From Euzebyella marina (GTDB lineage Bacteria; Bacteroidota; Bacteroidia; Flavobacteriales; Flavobacteriaceae), in contig NZ_JACYFK010000004.1 in the NCBI RefSeq assembly GCF_014855515.1, positions 62,001 to 126,000 of the forward strand: a stretch of DNA of 64,000 nucleotides. The letters are read 5' to 3'. Below the pieces are notes generated by a model. The model had not been told where the DNA came from, made no database searches, and saw only the letters and a program-made list of their open reading frames with translations. Each line of letters begins with the position of its first letter. The stretch's first letter is position 1. Position numbers and translations under genes: made by a program. This document shows positions 28,933-37,758 of this stretch, in pieces.

Positions 28933-29169
28933 ATGAATAAAATCGAAATAACCAATAAACTAAAAACGGCAAAAATCAACCAAGCTTTGGGTGTTTTTAT
29001 AGCCCTATTTGGGCTCATTGTAATTTTTGCCATGATTTTTACCGAAACTTTTGTTCAACAAATGACCGATTTGGTTGCCGGACTTATATTATTGGGTATC
29101 GGGGGTGGTATGATCTGGAAATCTAAACTGACCCAAATCAAACTTAATGCTCAAGAAAGGTTCGAATAG
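28933..29169 (+). CDS. Small two-helix membrane protein, function unknown
   Basis: A 78-residue protein: a charged N-terminal helix (about 1-18), two hydrophobic segments (ALGVFIALFGLIVIFAMIF and LVAGLILLGIGGGMIW) and a basic tail with KSKLTQIKLN. It follows the previous small gene by 18 bases and ends one base before the GH2 start codon, so all four genes are likely to be on one transcript. The family is not recognised. It could act with the 71-residue protein and the symporter. Confidence 0.7.
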   Translation: MNKIEITNKLKTAKINQALGVFIALFGLIVIFAMIFTETFVQQMTDLVAGLILLGIGGGMIWKSKLTQIKLNAQERFE

Positions 29170-29170
29170 T

Positions 29171-31789
29171 ATGAAGTATTTTCATTTAGAACTTTTAGAT
29201 AATTGGAAAATTAGTTCATCTTCAGATATTTCAGAATCTGGTAAAGAGCTATCCTTCAACCCCGTATTGAGTAAAAGTTGGTTATCATGTTCGGTGCCTA
29301 CCACCGTTCTTGGAGCTCTGGTAAAAAACAAGGTTTACGAACAACCCTATTTCGGTAAGAATTTAAAGGAAATACCAACAGACCAATTTCAAGTACCTTG
29401 GTGGTATTGCAAGCAATTTCATCTTACAGAAGAACAGTCAGGTTTATTTGGAGAATTGATATTCGAAGGAATCAATTATAAAGCAAATGTTTGGCTAAAT
29501 AGCCATTTGGTTGCCAATATCAATCAAATAGATGGCGCATATAAGATTACCTCGTTTCCTGTGACTTCCTATTTAGAAGATGGCGAAAATATGTTGGCAA
29601 TTGAGGTGATTCCTCCCCAACCGGGAGATTTTAGCACTGGCTTTGTCGATTGGAATCCGGCCCCTCCAGACGGTAACATGGGTATATTTCGACCTGTTAA
29701 GTTAAAATTGCACGGGGGAGCACTTATTGAACGCCCATTCGTTAAAACCCATTTAGAAAATTACGAAGGTACCGTTGCCGAATTGACAATTACAACCGAT
29801 GTACACAACCGTACCAAAAACAAGGTTTCCGGTGTAATAGTAGGGTCAATTGGAAATCTAAAATTTTCGAAGTCAGTAACGCTAAAACCTCATTCGCATC
29901 AACTGGTCGAAATTGATTCACAACAAGTACCGGAGTTGCGTATGGAAAATCCTAGACTATGGTGGCCACTTGGTCTTGGTGAGCCAAACCTGTACCACTT
30001 ACAAATCGAATTTTTGGTCAATGATGAACTTTGGAGCCAGACCGAAACACGTTTTGGAATACGGAGCACCGCTGATTATTGGGTGGATGATATTCATAGA
30101 GGGTTCAAAATCAATGGCCGAAAACTTTTAATCAAAGGTGCTGGATGGACGGATGATCTTTTGCTCATGGATACCCATGAAAAATTGGAAGCTCAAATAC
30201 AGTATGTAAAGCAGATGAACCTCAATTGTATTCGGTTAGAGGGTTTTTGGGGAACTGACCAAAAAATATATGACCTCTGTGACGAACATGGTATTTTGAT
30301 CATGGCGGGATGGAGCTGTCATTGGGAACATGAAATACATATGGGCGTACCCGTAAGTGAAAGATTCGGTGCCGTTTACAAAAAAGACGATATCGACCAT
30401 GTGGCCAAAGCATGGGAAGACCAAATTATATGGTTGCGCAATCATCCGAGTATTTTTGTTTGGACCGTGGCCAGTGATAAAGTACCCATTACCGAACTTG
30501 AAGAAAAATATATCGAAAGCTTTACTAAGTATGATACTACTCGACCTTATTTGAATTCAACAGGGGGTGTCGGAAGTGACCAGCATGTGATCGGTAGTGA
30601 AGATGTGGTGAGTGAAATTAGCGGCTCTTCAGGGGTGAAAATGCTTGGCCCTTACGCATATACGGCACCGGTTTATTGGTACACTGACGTTAATTTTGGT
30701 GGGGCTTATGGCTTTAATACAGAAACAGGGCCAGGAGCTCAGGTTCCAGTGCTTCAAAGCATTCAGAAGTTCATTCCCGAAGAAAAGTTGTGGCCGATTA
30801 GCGAGGTATGGAATTACCATTGCGGCCGATATGAATTTGCCGATTTGAGCCGGTTTAATGAGGCCATCGAACAGCGATACGGTCTCCCCGAAAATATTTA
30901 TGACTTCGATAAAAAGGCTCAAGCATTAAATTACGAATTAATGCGGCCTATGTTCGAAGCTTTTCGCGTCAATAAATCTAAAACGACGGGCATCATACAA
31001 TGGATGCTCAATGCTGCATGGCCTAAAATGTATTGGCAAGTGTATGATTATTACCTAGTGCCCACAGGTGCGTTCTATGCCGTTCAAAAAGCCTGTTCAA
31101 GCCTTCAGATAATCTACAACTATGGTAATCATCACATCTATGTGGTCAATGATGAATTGAAACCTTCTCAAGAATTGATGGCACAGGTTCGGGTGTATGA
31201 CATAAATTCGAACCTTTTGTTCAGTGCCCGCAGAACTCTAAATGCTCAGGCAGACTCTTCAGAATACATTATGAGATTAGAGGAAATACAAGGCCTGACG
31301 ACTACTTACTTTCTTGACCTTCGATTATTCGACACCCATGGCAATCAATTGAACACCAATTTTTATTGGCTATCGACCCAAGAAGAACTATTGGATTATA
31401 AGGCCAATTTGGGCGAGTTCGCCTTTCATACCCCTAGCAAGCAATATGCTGATTTGACCCTACTCAAAAAATTGCCACAGGTAAATTTAGATGCTAGGTA
31501 CACTATAGAAGAATCAAACGGCGAATTGATAGCAGAAGTTCTCATTGAAAACAGAAATGATGAAATAGCATTTTTAATCTGTGCCCAATTGGTCGATGAA
31601 AATGAAGAACTTATAGTTCCGGTTTTTTGGAATGACAACTATATAAGCTTATTACCACATGAGAAAAGGGTTTTAAAAACCAGGTTCAAACAGGATGGGG
31701 AAGCAAAAGTGAAAGTTTCAGGGTGGAATACGAATATTGAGCAATCCGTTAAAATTGCTGATACCAATCAAGTAGAACAGAATATCTAG
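29171..31789 (+). CDS. GH2-family exo-beta-hexosaminidase/mannosidase-like glycoside hydrolase
   Basis: I place the start at 29171, one base after the stop of the preceding gene; an in-frame ATG at 29147 lies inside that gene. The 872-residue product has GH2 architecture: a jelly-roll sugar-binding domain, an Ig-like domain, a TIM barrel and C-terminal sandwiches. The acid/base region reads WTVASDKVP, with Asp436 where most GH2 enzymes have NE. That is the pattern of exo-beta-D-glucosaminidases (CsxA type), whose acid is Asp. The nucleophile is likely Glu518 in GFNTETGPG. No signal peptide is visible, so it may work in the cytoplasm on imported oligosaccharides. Exact specificity (glucosamine, mannose or other) is open. 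Confidence 0.82.
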   Translation: MKYFHLELLDNWKISSSSDISESGKELSFNPVLSKSWLSCSVPTTVLGALVKNKVYEQPYFGKNLKEIPTDQFQVPWWYCKQFHLTEEQSGLFGELIFEGINYKANVWLNSHLVANINQIDGAYKITSFPVTSYLEDGENMLAIEVIPPQPGDFSTGFVDWNPAPPDGNMGIFRPVKLKLHGGALIERPFVKTHLENYEGTVAELTITTDVHNRTKNKVSGVIVGSIGNLKFSKSVTLKPHSHQLVEIDSQQVPELRMENPRLWWPLGLGEPNLYHLQIEFLVNDELWSQTETRFGIRSTADYWVDDIHRGFKINGRKLLIKGAGWTDDLLLMDTHEKLEAQIQYVKQMNLNCIRLEGFWGTDQKIYDLCDEHGILIMAGWSCHWEHEIHMGVPVSERFGAVYKKDDIDHVAKAWEDQIIWLRNHPSIFVWTVASDKVPITELEEKYIESFTKYDTTRPYLNSTGGVGSDQHVIGSEDVVSEISGSSGVKMLGPYAYTAPVYWYTDVNFGGAYGFNTETGPGAQVPVLQSIQKFIPEEKLWPISEVWNYHCGRYEFADLSRFNEAIEQRYGLPENIYDFDKKAQALNYELMRPMFEAFRVNKSKTTGIIQWMLNAAWPKMYWQVYDYYLVPTGAFYAVQKACSSLQIIYNYGNHHIYVVNDELKPSQELMAQVRVYDINSNLLFSARRTLNAQADSSEYIMRLEEIQGLTTTYFLDLRLFDTHGNQLNTNFYWLSTQEELLDYKANLGEFAFHTPSKQYADLTLLKKLPQVNLDARYTIEESNGELIAEVLIENRNDEIAFLICAQLVDENEELIVPVFWNDNYISLLPHEKRVLKTRFKQDGEAKVKVSGWNTNIEQSVKIADTNQVEQNI

Positions 31790-31803
31790 ATAGAGTACCA
31801 AAA

Positions 31804-33081
31804 ATGGAAAAACTAGCAATTTTAGGAGGACCTCCAATGAGGGATACCGTAAAAAACCCGTGGCCGAAATGGCCTGTTTGGGGAAAAGAGGAAGAAGTGG
31901 CCCTTCTCGAAGTTTTGAACAGCGGGGTCTGGTCGTATAACGGACCTAAAGAAACGGAATTCAACAAACGGTTCGCCGAGTTCACCGGTACCGATTATAG
32001 CATTTGTACCGTTAACGGAACCGTTACTTTACAAATAGCCCTTGAAGCTCTAGAAATTGGTCTTGGAGATGAAGTAATTATTCCTGGTCTTACATGGCAG
32101 GCGACTGCCGCTACCGTCATTGACGTAAATGCAACACCCGTAATAGTTGATGTTTTAGAAGACACTTGGTGCATTGACCCCGAAGCTATTAAAAAAGCCA
32201 TTACGCCTAAAACAAAAGCGATTGTACCCGTGCACCTTTATGGTGCTTTTGCCGATATGGATGCCATATTGAAAATCGCAAAAGAACATGATTTGTACAT
32301 TATAGAAGATTGTGCCCACAAACACGGCGGAGAATGGAAGGGAAAAAAAGCCGGCAGTATTGGCGATATAGGCAGTTTCAGTTTCCAGTTATCTAAACAC
32401 CTCACCGCTGGTGAAGGTGGTGCGGTAACAACGAACAATCCTAAATTGGCCGAAAGATTAGATGCCCTACGTAATTGTGGCAGAAGGCCTAAAGGCAGCC
32501 TCAACAGCGGAGACAAAGGCATTGGTGACTATGGCGATGATGGCAATTTTTTACAATCGGGCAATTTAAGAATTACTGAATTTCAGGCAGCGATTTTGCT
32601 TGAAGGCCTTAAACGGTTACCGGACCAAAACAGGAATAGAGATGACAACGGAGCTTATTTGAACGATTTGCTTTCTAAAATTCCCGGTTTAACACCTTTA
32701 AAGCGCGACATAAGAGAAACTAAAAAGGCCTATTTCAATTTTGCATTTAGGTATGACAAGAAAGCATTCAAAGATTTACCCATAAGTAGGTTTCGCGAAG
32801 CATTACAGGCTGAACTCAATATAGTTGTCGATGCTTGTTATGAGCCATTGAACAATTGTTCGCTGTACGTGCCTCATACGAAGCCTGCCCGACATAAATT
32901 GAACGATGCCTATTGGTCAGCTATTGACCCCAAAAAGATTTCCCTACCAGTTTGTGAACGCCTTTTTGAACATGAATCGGTGTGTTTACACCATAAAATC
33001 TTGATGGGTGACAAAAGTGATATGGATTTGATTGCAGACGCTATCGAAAAAATTTATCAGCACGTTGACGATTTGATGTAA
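31804..33081 (+). CDS. DegT/DnrJ/EryC1/StrS-family PLP aminotransferase
   Basis: A 425-residue fold-type I aminotransferase. The PLP lysine is Lys198 in FQLSKHLTAGEGG. Other family motifs are GTVTLQIALEAL (cofactor phosphate binding), VPVHLYGAFADMD, IIEDCAHKHGG and LRITEFQAAILLEGL. The family transfers an amino group to keto sugars or keto-cyclitols; the sequence recalls the inosose-aminotransferase branch, without proof. These enzymes usually make amino sugars, so one inside a degradation locus may run in the catabolic direction, removing nitrogen from an amino sugar or cyclitol. It lies between the GH2 and glycerophosphodiesterase genes with short gaps. Confidence 0.9.
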   Translation: MEKLAILGGPPMRDTVKNPWPKWPVWGKEEEVALLEVLNSGVWSYNGPKETEFNKRFAEFTGTDYSICTVNGTVTLQIALEALEIGLGDEVIIPGLTWQATAATVIDVNATPVIVDVLEDTWCIDPEAIKKAITPKTKAIVPVHLYGAFADMDAILKIAKEHDLYIIEDCAHKHGGEWKGKKAGSIGDIGSFSFQLSKHLTAGEGGAVTTNNPKLAERLDALRNCGRRPKGSLNSGDKGIGDYGDDGNFLQSGNLRITEFQAAILLEGLKRLPDQNRNRDDNGAYLNDLLSKIPGLTPLKRDIRETKKAYFNFAFRYDKKAFKDLPISRFREALQAELNIVVDACYEPLNNCSLYVPHTKPARHKLNDAYWSAIDPKKISLPVCERLFEHESVCLHHKILMGDKSDMDLIADAIEKIYQHVDDLM

Positions 33082-33089
33082 TTTCAAAC

Positions 33090-33896
33090 ATGAATTCTTT
33101 TATATCCGTTCTACTACTCACCTTACATCTTGGTCTTTTTAGCCAAGAGCCTGCCAATCTACCTAAAAAAGGAATTTGTGCCCATAGAGGGGCTACTGAA
33201 AATCATCCTGAAAATACGATTCCCGCTTTTGAGGAAGCCAGCAGGTTAGGCGCCCAGATGATTGAATTCGACGTACAATTGACTAAAGATGGTTACATGG
33301 TAGTGATTCATGACGATAATGTTGACCGAACTACCAATGGCTCGGGTCTTGTCGAAAAAATGACCTTGGCCGATATAAAAAAATTGGATGCCGGTTCTTG
33401 GAAATCGGAGAAATTCAAAGAAACAAGAATTCCGACACTCAAGGAAGCTCTTCAAGTAATGCCTACCAATGTTTGGCTCAATGTACACTTAAAAGGTGGG
33501 CAAGAATTAGGAAAGAAGGTAGCTGACCAAATCATAGAATCGGGAAGACAGTTTCAAGCTATCATTGCCTGTGGAAAAAAAGCTGCAAGAGGTGTAATGT
33601 CGGTCGACACCACCTTGAGAATGTGTAATATGGAAAGAACCTCTTCCCGAAAAATCTATGTTCAAGAAACCATTCAAATGGGCTATGGCCATATTCAACT
33701 GAAAAAATCGCGCGAACATGAGCACCTTGCAAAAGATGTGAAAGACTTAAAATCCAACAGGGTTTCAATCAACTATTTTGATGCCAATTCCGTTGAAGAA
33801 ATGCAATTTCTGTTTGCTGCAGGAATCGATTTTATTCTTACGGATAAACTAGCACTTCTTTTGGAGGCCTACTCGGTGGAAGAAACTTCGAAATAA
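33090..33896 (+). CDS. Secreted glycerophosphodiester phosphodiesterase (GDPD)
   Basis: A 268-residue protein with a signal peptide ending near LGLFSQ. The GDPD motifs are complete: CAHRG (His32, Arg33), PENTIPAF (Glu41, Asn42), EFDVQLTKDG (Glu59, Asp61) and VIHDD (His74). The family cleaves glycerophosphodiesters to glycerol 3-phosphate and an alcohol; some members act on glycolipids or teichoic-acid-like polymers. It lies 8 bases after the aminotransferase gene and 13 before the oxidoreductase gene. It may act on a phosphodiester-linked component of the target of this locus. Confidence 0.92.
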   Translation: MNSFISVLLLTLHLGLFSQEPANLPKKGICAHRGATENHPENTIPAFEEASRLGAQMIEFDVQLTKDGYMVVIHDDNVDRTTNGSGLVEKMTLADIKKLDAGSWKSEKFKETRIPTLKEALQVMPTNVWLNVHLKGGQELGKKVADQIIESGRQFQAIIACGKKAARGVMSVDTTLRMCNMERTSSRKIYVQETIQMGYGHIQLKKSREHEHLAKDVKDLKSNRVSINYFDANSVEEMQFLFAAGIDFILTDKLALLLEAYSVEETSK

Positions 33897-33909
33897 AACA
33901 TTCCGAACT

Positions 33910-34914
33910 ATGAAGAAGATTAAAATTGCGCTTATTGGAGCAGGCTATATCGCCGAATATCATATTCGCGCACTTCAGAAAATAGATGCTATAGAAATAG
34001 CGGCAATCGTGGCACGAACTGAAAAAAGTGCTCAGGCTTTTGCCAATAAATATAAAATAGAAAATGCCTTTACGCGTATTGAACCTATTCTTCAAGACCC
34101 TTCAATAGAAGCTGTTGTCTTAAGTACGCCCAATTCGCTTCATGCGCCTCATTCTATAGAATTCTTAAAAAACGGCAAAGATGTATTTATCGAGAAACCT
34201 TTGGCCACTACCGCAGGCGAGGTAGAAGAGATAAGAAAAGCCTCTGAAGGCACAAAAAAATTGGTGATGGTCGGCCATATGTGGAGGTTTGATGAAGAGG
34301 CCCAATACCTTAAAAAAACAATTGAATCGGGAAAACTCGGACCGATTTTCAAAACCAAAGGCTATGGCATTCATGTCAATTGGGGGCCTAGCGGTTGGTT
34401 CTCAGACCAGCAACTTGCCGGTGGCGGTGCTTTGGCCGATATGGGCGTACATGCCATCGATACGGTAAGATTTCTTCTGAACGACCCAAAACCAGTGAAG
34501 GTATACGCTCGCATATCCACTCGATTTGGTGACTATGATGTTGATGATACTGGTATAATAGTTATTACTTGGGAAAATGGAACTGAGAGTATTATCGAAA
34601 GTGGTTGGTGGCATCCGCATATGGATGGTCCGGAAGCCAGCACAGCCCTATTCGGCACCCAAGGTTATGCCAACCTATTCCCTACCGAGTTAAAATTAAA
34701 AAACGGGGAATCTATGGAAACCATTTCACCCCAATTTCCTACAAAAGAAGAACACTGCGACCAGAAAATTTACGACAAGCAAATGGCCTATTTCATAGAG
34801 TGCGTTAAAACCCGCACCCAACCTGTTCCCGGTCTCGAAGAAGGGCAAGTCGTCTTAAAAATTGTCGATGCAGCTTATGCGTCCTCAACATCTGGAAATG
34901 CTATCGATTTATAA
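33910..34914 (+). CDS. Gfo/Idh/MocA-family sugar oxidoreductase
   Basis: A 334-residue NAD(P)-dependent oxidoreductase. The N-terminal Rossmann motif is ALIGAGYIAEYHIRAL. STPNSLHAPHS follows, then the family signature EKPLA near residue 97 with the catalytic Lys. The C-terminal alpha/beta domain has GGGALADMGVHAIDTVRFLL, in which Asp and His complete the active site. The family oxidises or reduces sugars, inositols and related polyols. It is the last gene of the unit starting at 27188. Pairing with a DegT-type aminotransferase is seen in keto/amino conversions of sugars and cyclitols, so the two may work in sequence. Confidence 0.92.
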   Translation: MKKIKIALIGAGYIAEYHIRALQKIDAIEIAAIVARTEKSAQAFANKYKIENAFTRIEPILQDPSIEAVVLSTPNSLHAPHSIEFLKNGKDVFIEKPLATTAGEVEEIRKASEGTKKLVMVGHMWRFDEEAQYLKKTIESGKLGPIFKTKGYGIHVNWGPSGWFSDQQLAGGGALADMGVHAIDTVRFLLNDPKPVKVYARISTRFGDYDVDDTGIIVITWENGTESIIESGWWHPHMDGPEASTALFGTQGYANLFPTELKLKNGESMETISPQFPTKEEHCDQKIYDKQMAYFIECVKTRTQPVPGLEEGQVVLKIVDAAYASSTSGNAIDL

Positions 34915-35080
34915 AAACATAAAGGGCATAAGCGATTAACCAAATCCCTTTAGTAAATAAGATAAGGACCTTAACGTTTTTCTTTCCCGAGATGCCATAA
35001 ATCTATCACCCTCTATTAGAACTGGTTATTCAACCCAACTTTTCATTATATTTACCATAGGGCAACCAAAATATTTCACC

Positions 35081-35482
35081 ATGAACATACTTTTTATAGA
35101 AGACGACGCGATTGAAACGATGAAATTCAAACGCATCTTGGCCAAACTAAAAGTACAGCACAAAATTACCGAAGCTAAAAATGGTGAAGAGGCTTTAGAA
35201 GTTCTTGGCTCTGCAGACCAACTTCCAGATATTATTTTGTTGGATTTGAATATGCCCCGAATGAGTGGTATCGAGTTCTTGAAAGTATTGAAGGCCGATG
35301 AGCATTATAAGTATTTACCTACTATCATGCTTACAACATCTCAAAACCGTGCCGATTTGCTCGAATGCTACCGAATTGGTATTGCCGGTTACATTCTCAA
35401 GCCTTTGAAATATGAGGATTACGAAGACAAGTTAACAAAGGTTGTGCAGTACTGGGAAGTAAGTGAATTGGTGAAGGCATAA
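35081..35482 (+). CDS. Stand-alone response-regulator receiver (REC) protein
   Basis: A 133-residue single-domain receiver. The acidic pocket is IEDD (residues 6-9), the phosphorylation site is Asp55 in LLDLNMPRMSG, the conserved Thr is in LTTSQN and the Lys in ILKPL. There is no output domain, as in CheY- or Rcp1-type shuttle regulators. It lies 112 bases before the H-NOX gene on the same strand and could carry phosphate between the kinases and the Hpt protein of that operon. TATATTTA at 35047-35054 is one base from the -7 consensus and would give a short leader. Confidence 0.9.
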   Translation: MNILFIEDDAIETMKFKRILAKLKVQHKITEAKNGEEALEVLGSADQLPDIILLDLNMPRMSGIEFLKVLKADEHYKYLPTIMLTTSQNRADLLECYRIGIAGYILKPLKYEDYEDKLTKVVQYWEVSELVKA

Positions 35483-35594
35483 CGTTTTTCCTACATTTCA
35501 CAACATTTATTTATCAAAAGGAAGGCTTTTTCCTACATTTATACTGAATTAATAGGGGCAATCAAAACGGGGCCCTTTCAAACCACAGTACTAA

Positions 35595-36137
35595 ATGAAA
35601 GGAATAGTCTTTACAGAATTTCTCGAAATGGTAGAAGAGAAGTTCGGGCTTGAAGTGGCCGATTCAATTATTGAGTCTTCAAATTTACCATCCAACGGTA
35701 TATACACCGCCATTGGCACCTACGAATTTAATGAAATGGTCAGCTTGATCACCAACCTCAGCGAAGAGGTAAAGATTGATGTAGATACCCTAATTTACAC
35801 CTTCGGGCATTATCTTTTCACCTCTTTAGGCAAGGCACACCCCGAGGTGATACAAAGCTATTCAAACCCGCTTGGTCTAATCTACGCGATAGAAGACCAT
35901 ATTCATGTACATGTTCAAAAGATATATCCCGAAGCCGAGTTGCCCACCTTCAAGATTTTAGAAAAGACCGACAATTCACTATCAATGGTCTATTCTTCTT
36001 CTCGCGGTCTCTATAGATTGGCCCATGGCCTAATCGAAAAATGTTTTGAACACTATAACAGTTCAGCAAAAGTAACCTACAAATTGTTGAAAGAAGACGG
36101 TACCGAGGTACAGTTTGATATCGTTCAAAATGGATAA
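35595..36137 (+). CDS. H-NOX heme nitric-oxide/oxygen-binding sensor protein
   Basis: A 180-residue stand-alone H-NOX (HNOB, PF07700). The fold signatures run from MKGIVFTEFLEMVEEKFG to the YxSxR heme-propionate motif, here YSSSR at 133-137 (Tyr133, Ser135, Arg137). The proximal heme ligand is probably His104 in DHIHVHVQKIYP. Stand-alone H-NOX proteins of facultative bacteria usually bind NO and inhibit a partner histidine kinase encoded next to them. Here the kinase gene overlaps the 3' end of this one by 8 bases, so the pairing is very likely. Whether it prefers NO or O2 depends on the distal pocket, which I cannot judge reliably. Confidence 0.92.
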   Translation: MKGIVFTEFLEMVEEKFGLEVADSIIESSNLPSNGIYTAIGTYEFNEMVSLITNLSEEVKIDVDTLIYTFGHYLFTSLGKAHPEVIQSYSNPLGLIYAIEDHIHVHVQKIYPEAELPTFKILEKTDNSLSMVYSSSRGLYRLAHGLIEKCFEHYNSSAKVTYKLLKEDGTEVQFDIVQNG

Positions 36138-37758
36138 TAACAAAGAAGTAATATTACTTAAAAGAGCCTTAGAACGCCAAAAGCAGGCCCGAATTCAGGC
36201 CGAAAAAATTCTGGAAGAAAAATCTAAGGAGCTTTATGATATGACCCGCCATTTAAAGGCGGCAAATAGCAAATTAGAGAGTCTGTTGAATAAAAAACAG
36301 ACCGACCTCAGCGATTCTTTTATGGAAATCATTGATCCCTATGTCATTCTTGACTTAGATTACAATGTGATCACCATGAATGATTCTGCCATTAACTTTT
36401 TGGGTTATGACCACAGAAAAGAGCCTATCAATGTAGGCAAGATGGTACACTACGATTATGTTGAATACACCCTTCAGGCATTCGAATCGCTTAAGAAAGT
36501 GGGGGTTTTAAAAAACTACAGGGCAAAAATCGTTGTTCGCGACAAGTCGCATAAATTCATACAAATCAACGGTAGCGTCATTTACGATACCGAAGGTCGA
36601 CCTATCGGACTTCATGGTATTATAAGAGATATAAGCCAAGAAACAGAAATTAAAAACCTCTTGGCCGAACAGCGAAGAGAACTTAATATAATCGTTGATA
36701 ATTCACCACTCGGTATTGCTTTAACCGTTGATGGTAAGATTATTAAAGTGAACCCAAGATTTTCAGAGCTATTGGGCTATACTGAAAATGAATTGATACA
36801 CTCTACCCCAAACGAAATTACAACTTGTTACGATGAAGAAAAATGTTCTGATTTTGTTGGTGAATTAAATTCCGAGGGGCAAGACAATGTGTCAATGACC
36901 AAAGAATATGTTCGTAAAGACGGGGCGACATTCATTGCAAAAACCAATATCAGCGCTGTTCGAGACGAAGAAGGAAAAATTAAGTTTCAAGTGGTGGTCA
37001 TTGAAGACATTACCAAAGAACAAGAACTTCAAGAACAAAAAGAACAACTCTTATCGGATCTCGAGGCCAGTAACAAAAACCTGCAAGAATATGCGCATAT
37101 CGTTTCGCATGACTTAAAATCTCCTTTACGAAGTATTAGCGCTTTGGCATCCTGGATCAAAGAAGATTATCATGATAAACTAGATGAGGCAGGCCAAGAA
37201 CAACTTTCTCTAATGCAAGAGAAGGTAGCATCTATGGATAAGCTTATTCAAGGCATTCTAGAATATTCAACGGCGAATAGCTCACAACTATTAAGCAGTG
37301 AGGTCGACCTGAACGAGGTAATAGCATTAATCAAAGAAACCATATATATTCCGGATCATGTGAGCGTTAAAGTGCCTAAAACCTTACCAACCATTATTTG
37401 TGACCGCACCAAAATGCAACAGTTATTTCAGAATATAATCGGTAACGCCGTCGTTCATATTGAAAGGGAGGTCGGTCTTGTTCAGGTGCTTTTTAAAGAA
37501 CATAAAGATTTATTTCAGTTTACTATCGAAGATAATGGGGTCGGTATACCCAAAGAATACCACGAGAAAATATTCAAGATATTCCAATCAATCGGAAATA
37601 AAGAACGATCTACGGGGATTGGGCTTTCCATTGTGAAAAAAATTGTTGATCGATACGAAGGTGATGTTTGGGTAGACAGTGAGGTCGGGGTTGGTACACA
37701 ATTTCACTTTACCCTAAAGAAATCGTTATTAACCGAGCAGTCAAAATCACAGGCATGA
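36130..37758 (+). CDS. PAS-PAS sensor histidine kinase, probable H-NOX partner
   Basis: I use the ATG at 36130, which overlaps the end of the H-NOX gene by 8 bases (542 residues). The N-terminus is a coiled coil (KRALERQKQARIQAEKILEE onward). Two PAS domains follow at about 55-175 and 185-300, the first centred on DPYVILDLDYNVI and the second on NSPLGIALTVDGKI. The HisKA motif YAHIVSHDLKSPLR holds His327. HATPase boxes are QLFQNIIGNAVVH, EDNGVGIP and STGIGLSIVKKI. There are no membrane segments, so it is a soluble kinase, as needed for control by a soluble heme sensor. It overlaps the FIST gene by 4 bases. Confidence 0.92.
   Translation: MDNNKEVILLKRALERQKQARIQAEKILEEKSKELYDMTRHLKAANSKLESLLNKKQTDLSDSFMEIIDPYVILDLDYNVITMNDSAINFLGYDHRKEPINVGKMVHYDYVEYTLQAFESLKKVGVLKNYRAKIVVRDKSHKFIQINGSVIYDTEGRPIGLHGIIRDISQETEIKNLLAEQRRELNIIVDNSPLGIALTVDGKIIKVNPRFSELLGYTENELIHSTPNEITTCYDEEKCSDFVGELNSEGQDNVSMTKEYVRKDGATFIAKTNISAVRDEEGKIKFQVVVIEDITKEQELQEQKEQLLSDLEASNKNLQEYAHIVSHDLKSPLRSISALASWIKEDYHDKLDEAGQEQLSLMQEKVASMDKLIQGILEYSTANSSQLLSSEVDLNEVIALIKETIYIPDHVSVKVPKTLPTIICDRTKMQQLFQNIIGNAVVHIEREVGLVQVLFKEHKDLFQFTIEDNGVGIPKEYHEKIFKIFQSIGNKERSTGIGLSIVKKIVDRYEGDVWVDSEVGVGTQFHFTLKKSLLTEQSKSQA

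Noticed and set aside
29147-29170. Earlier ATG for the GH2 gene
   Set aside because: It lies within the preceding small membrane protein gene and adds eight residues with no homology; the ATG at 29171 directly follows that stop codon.
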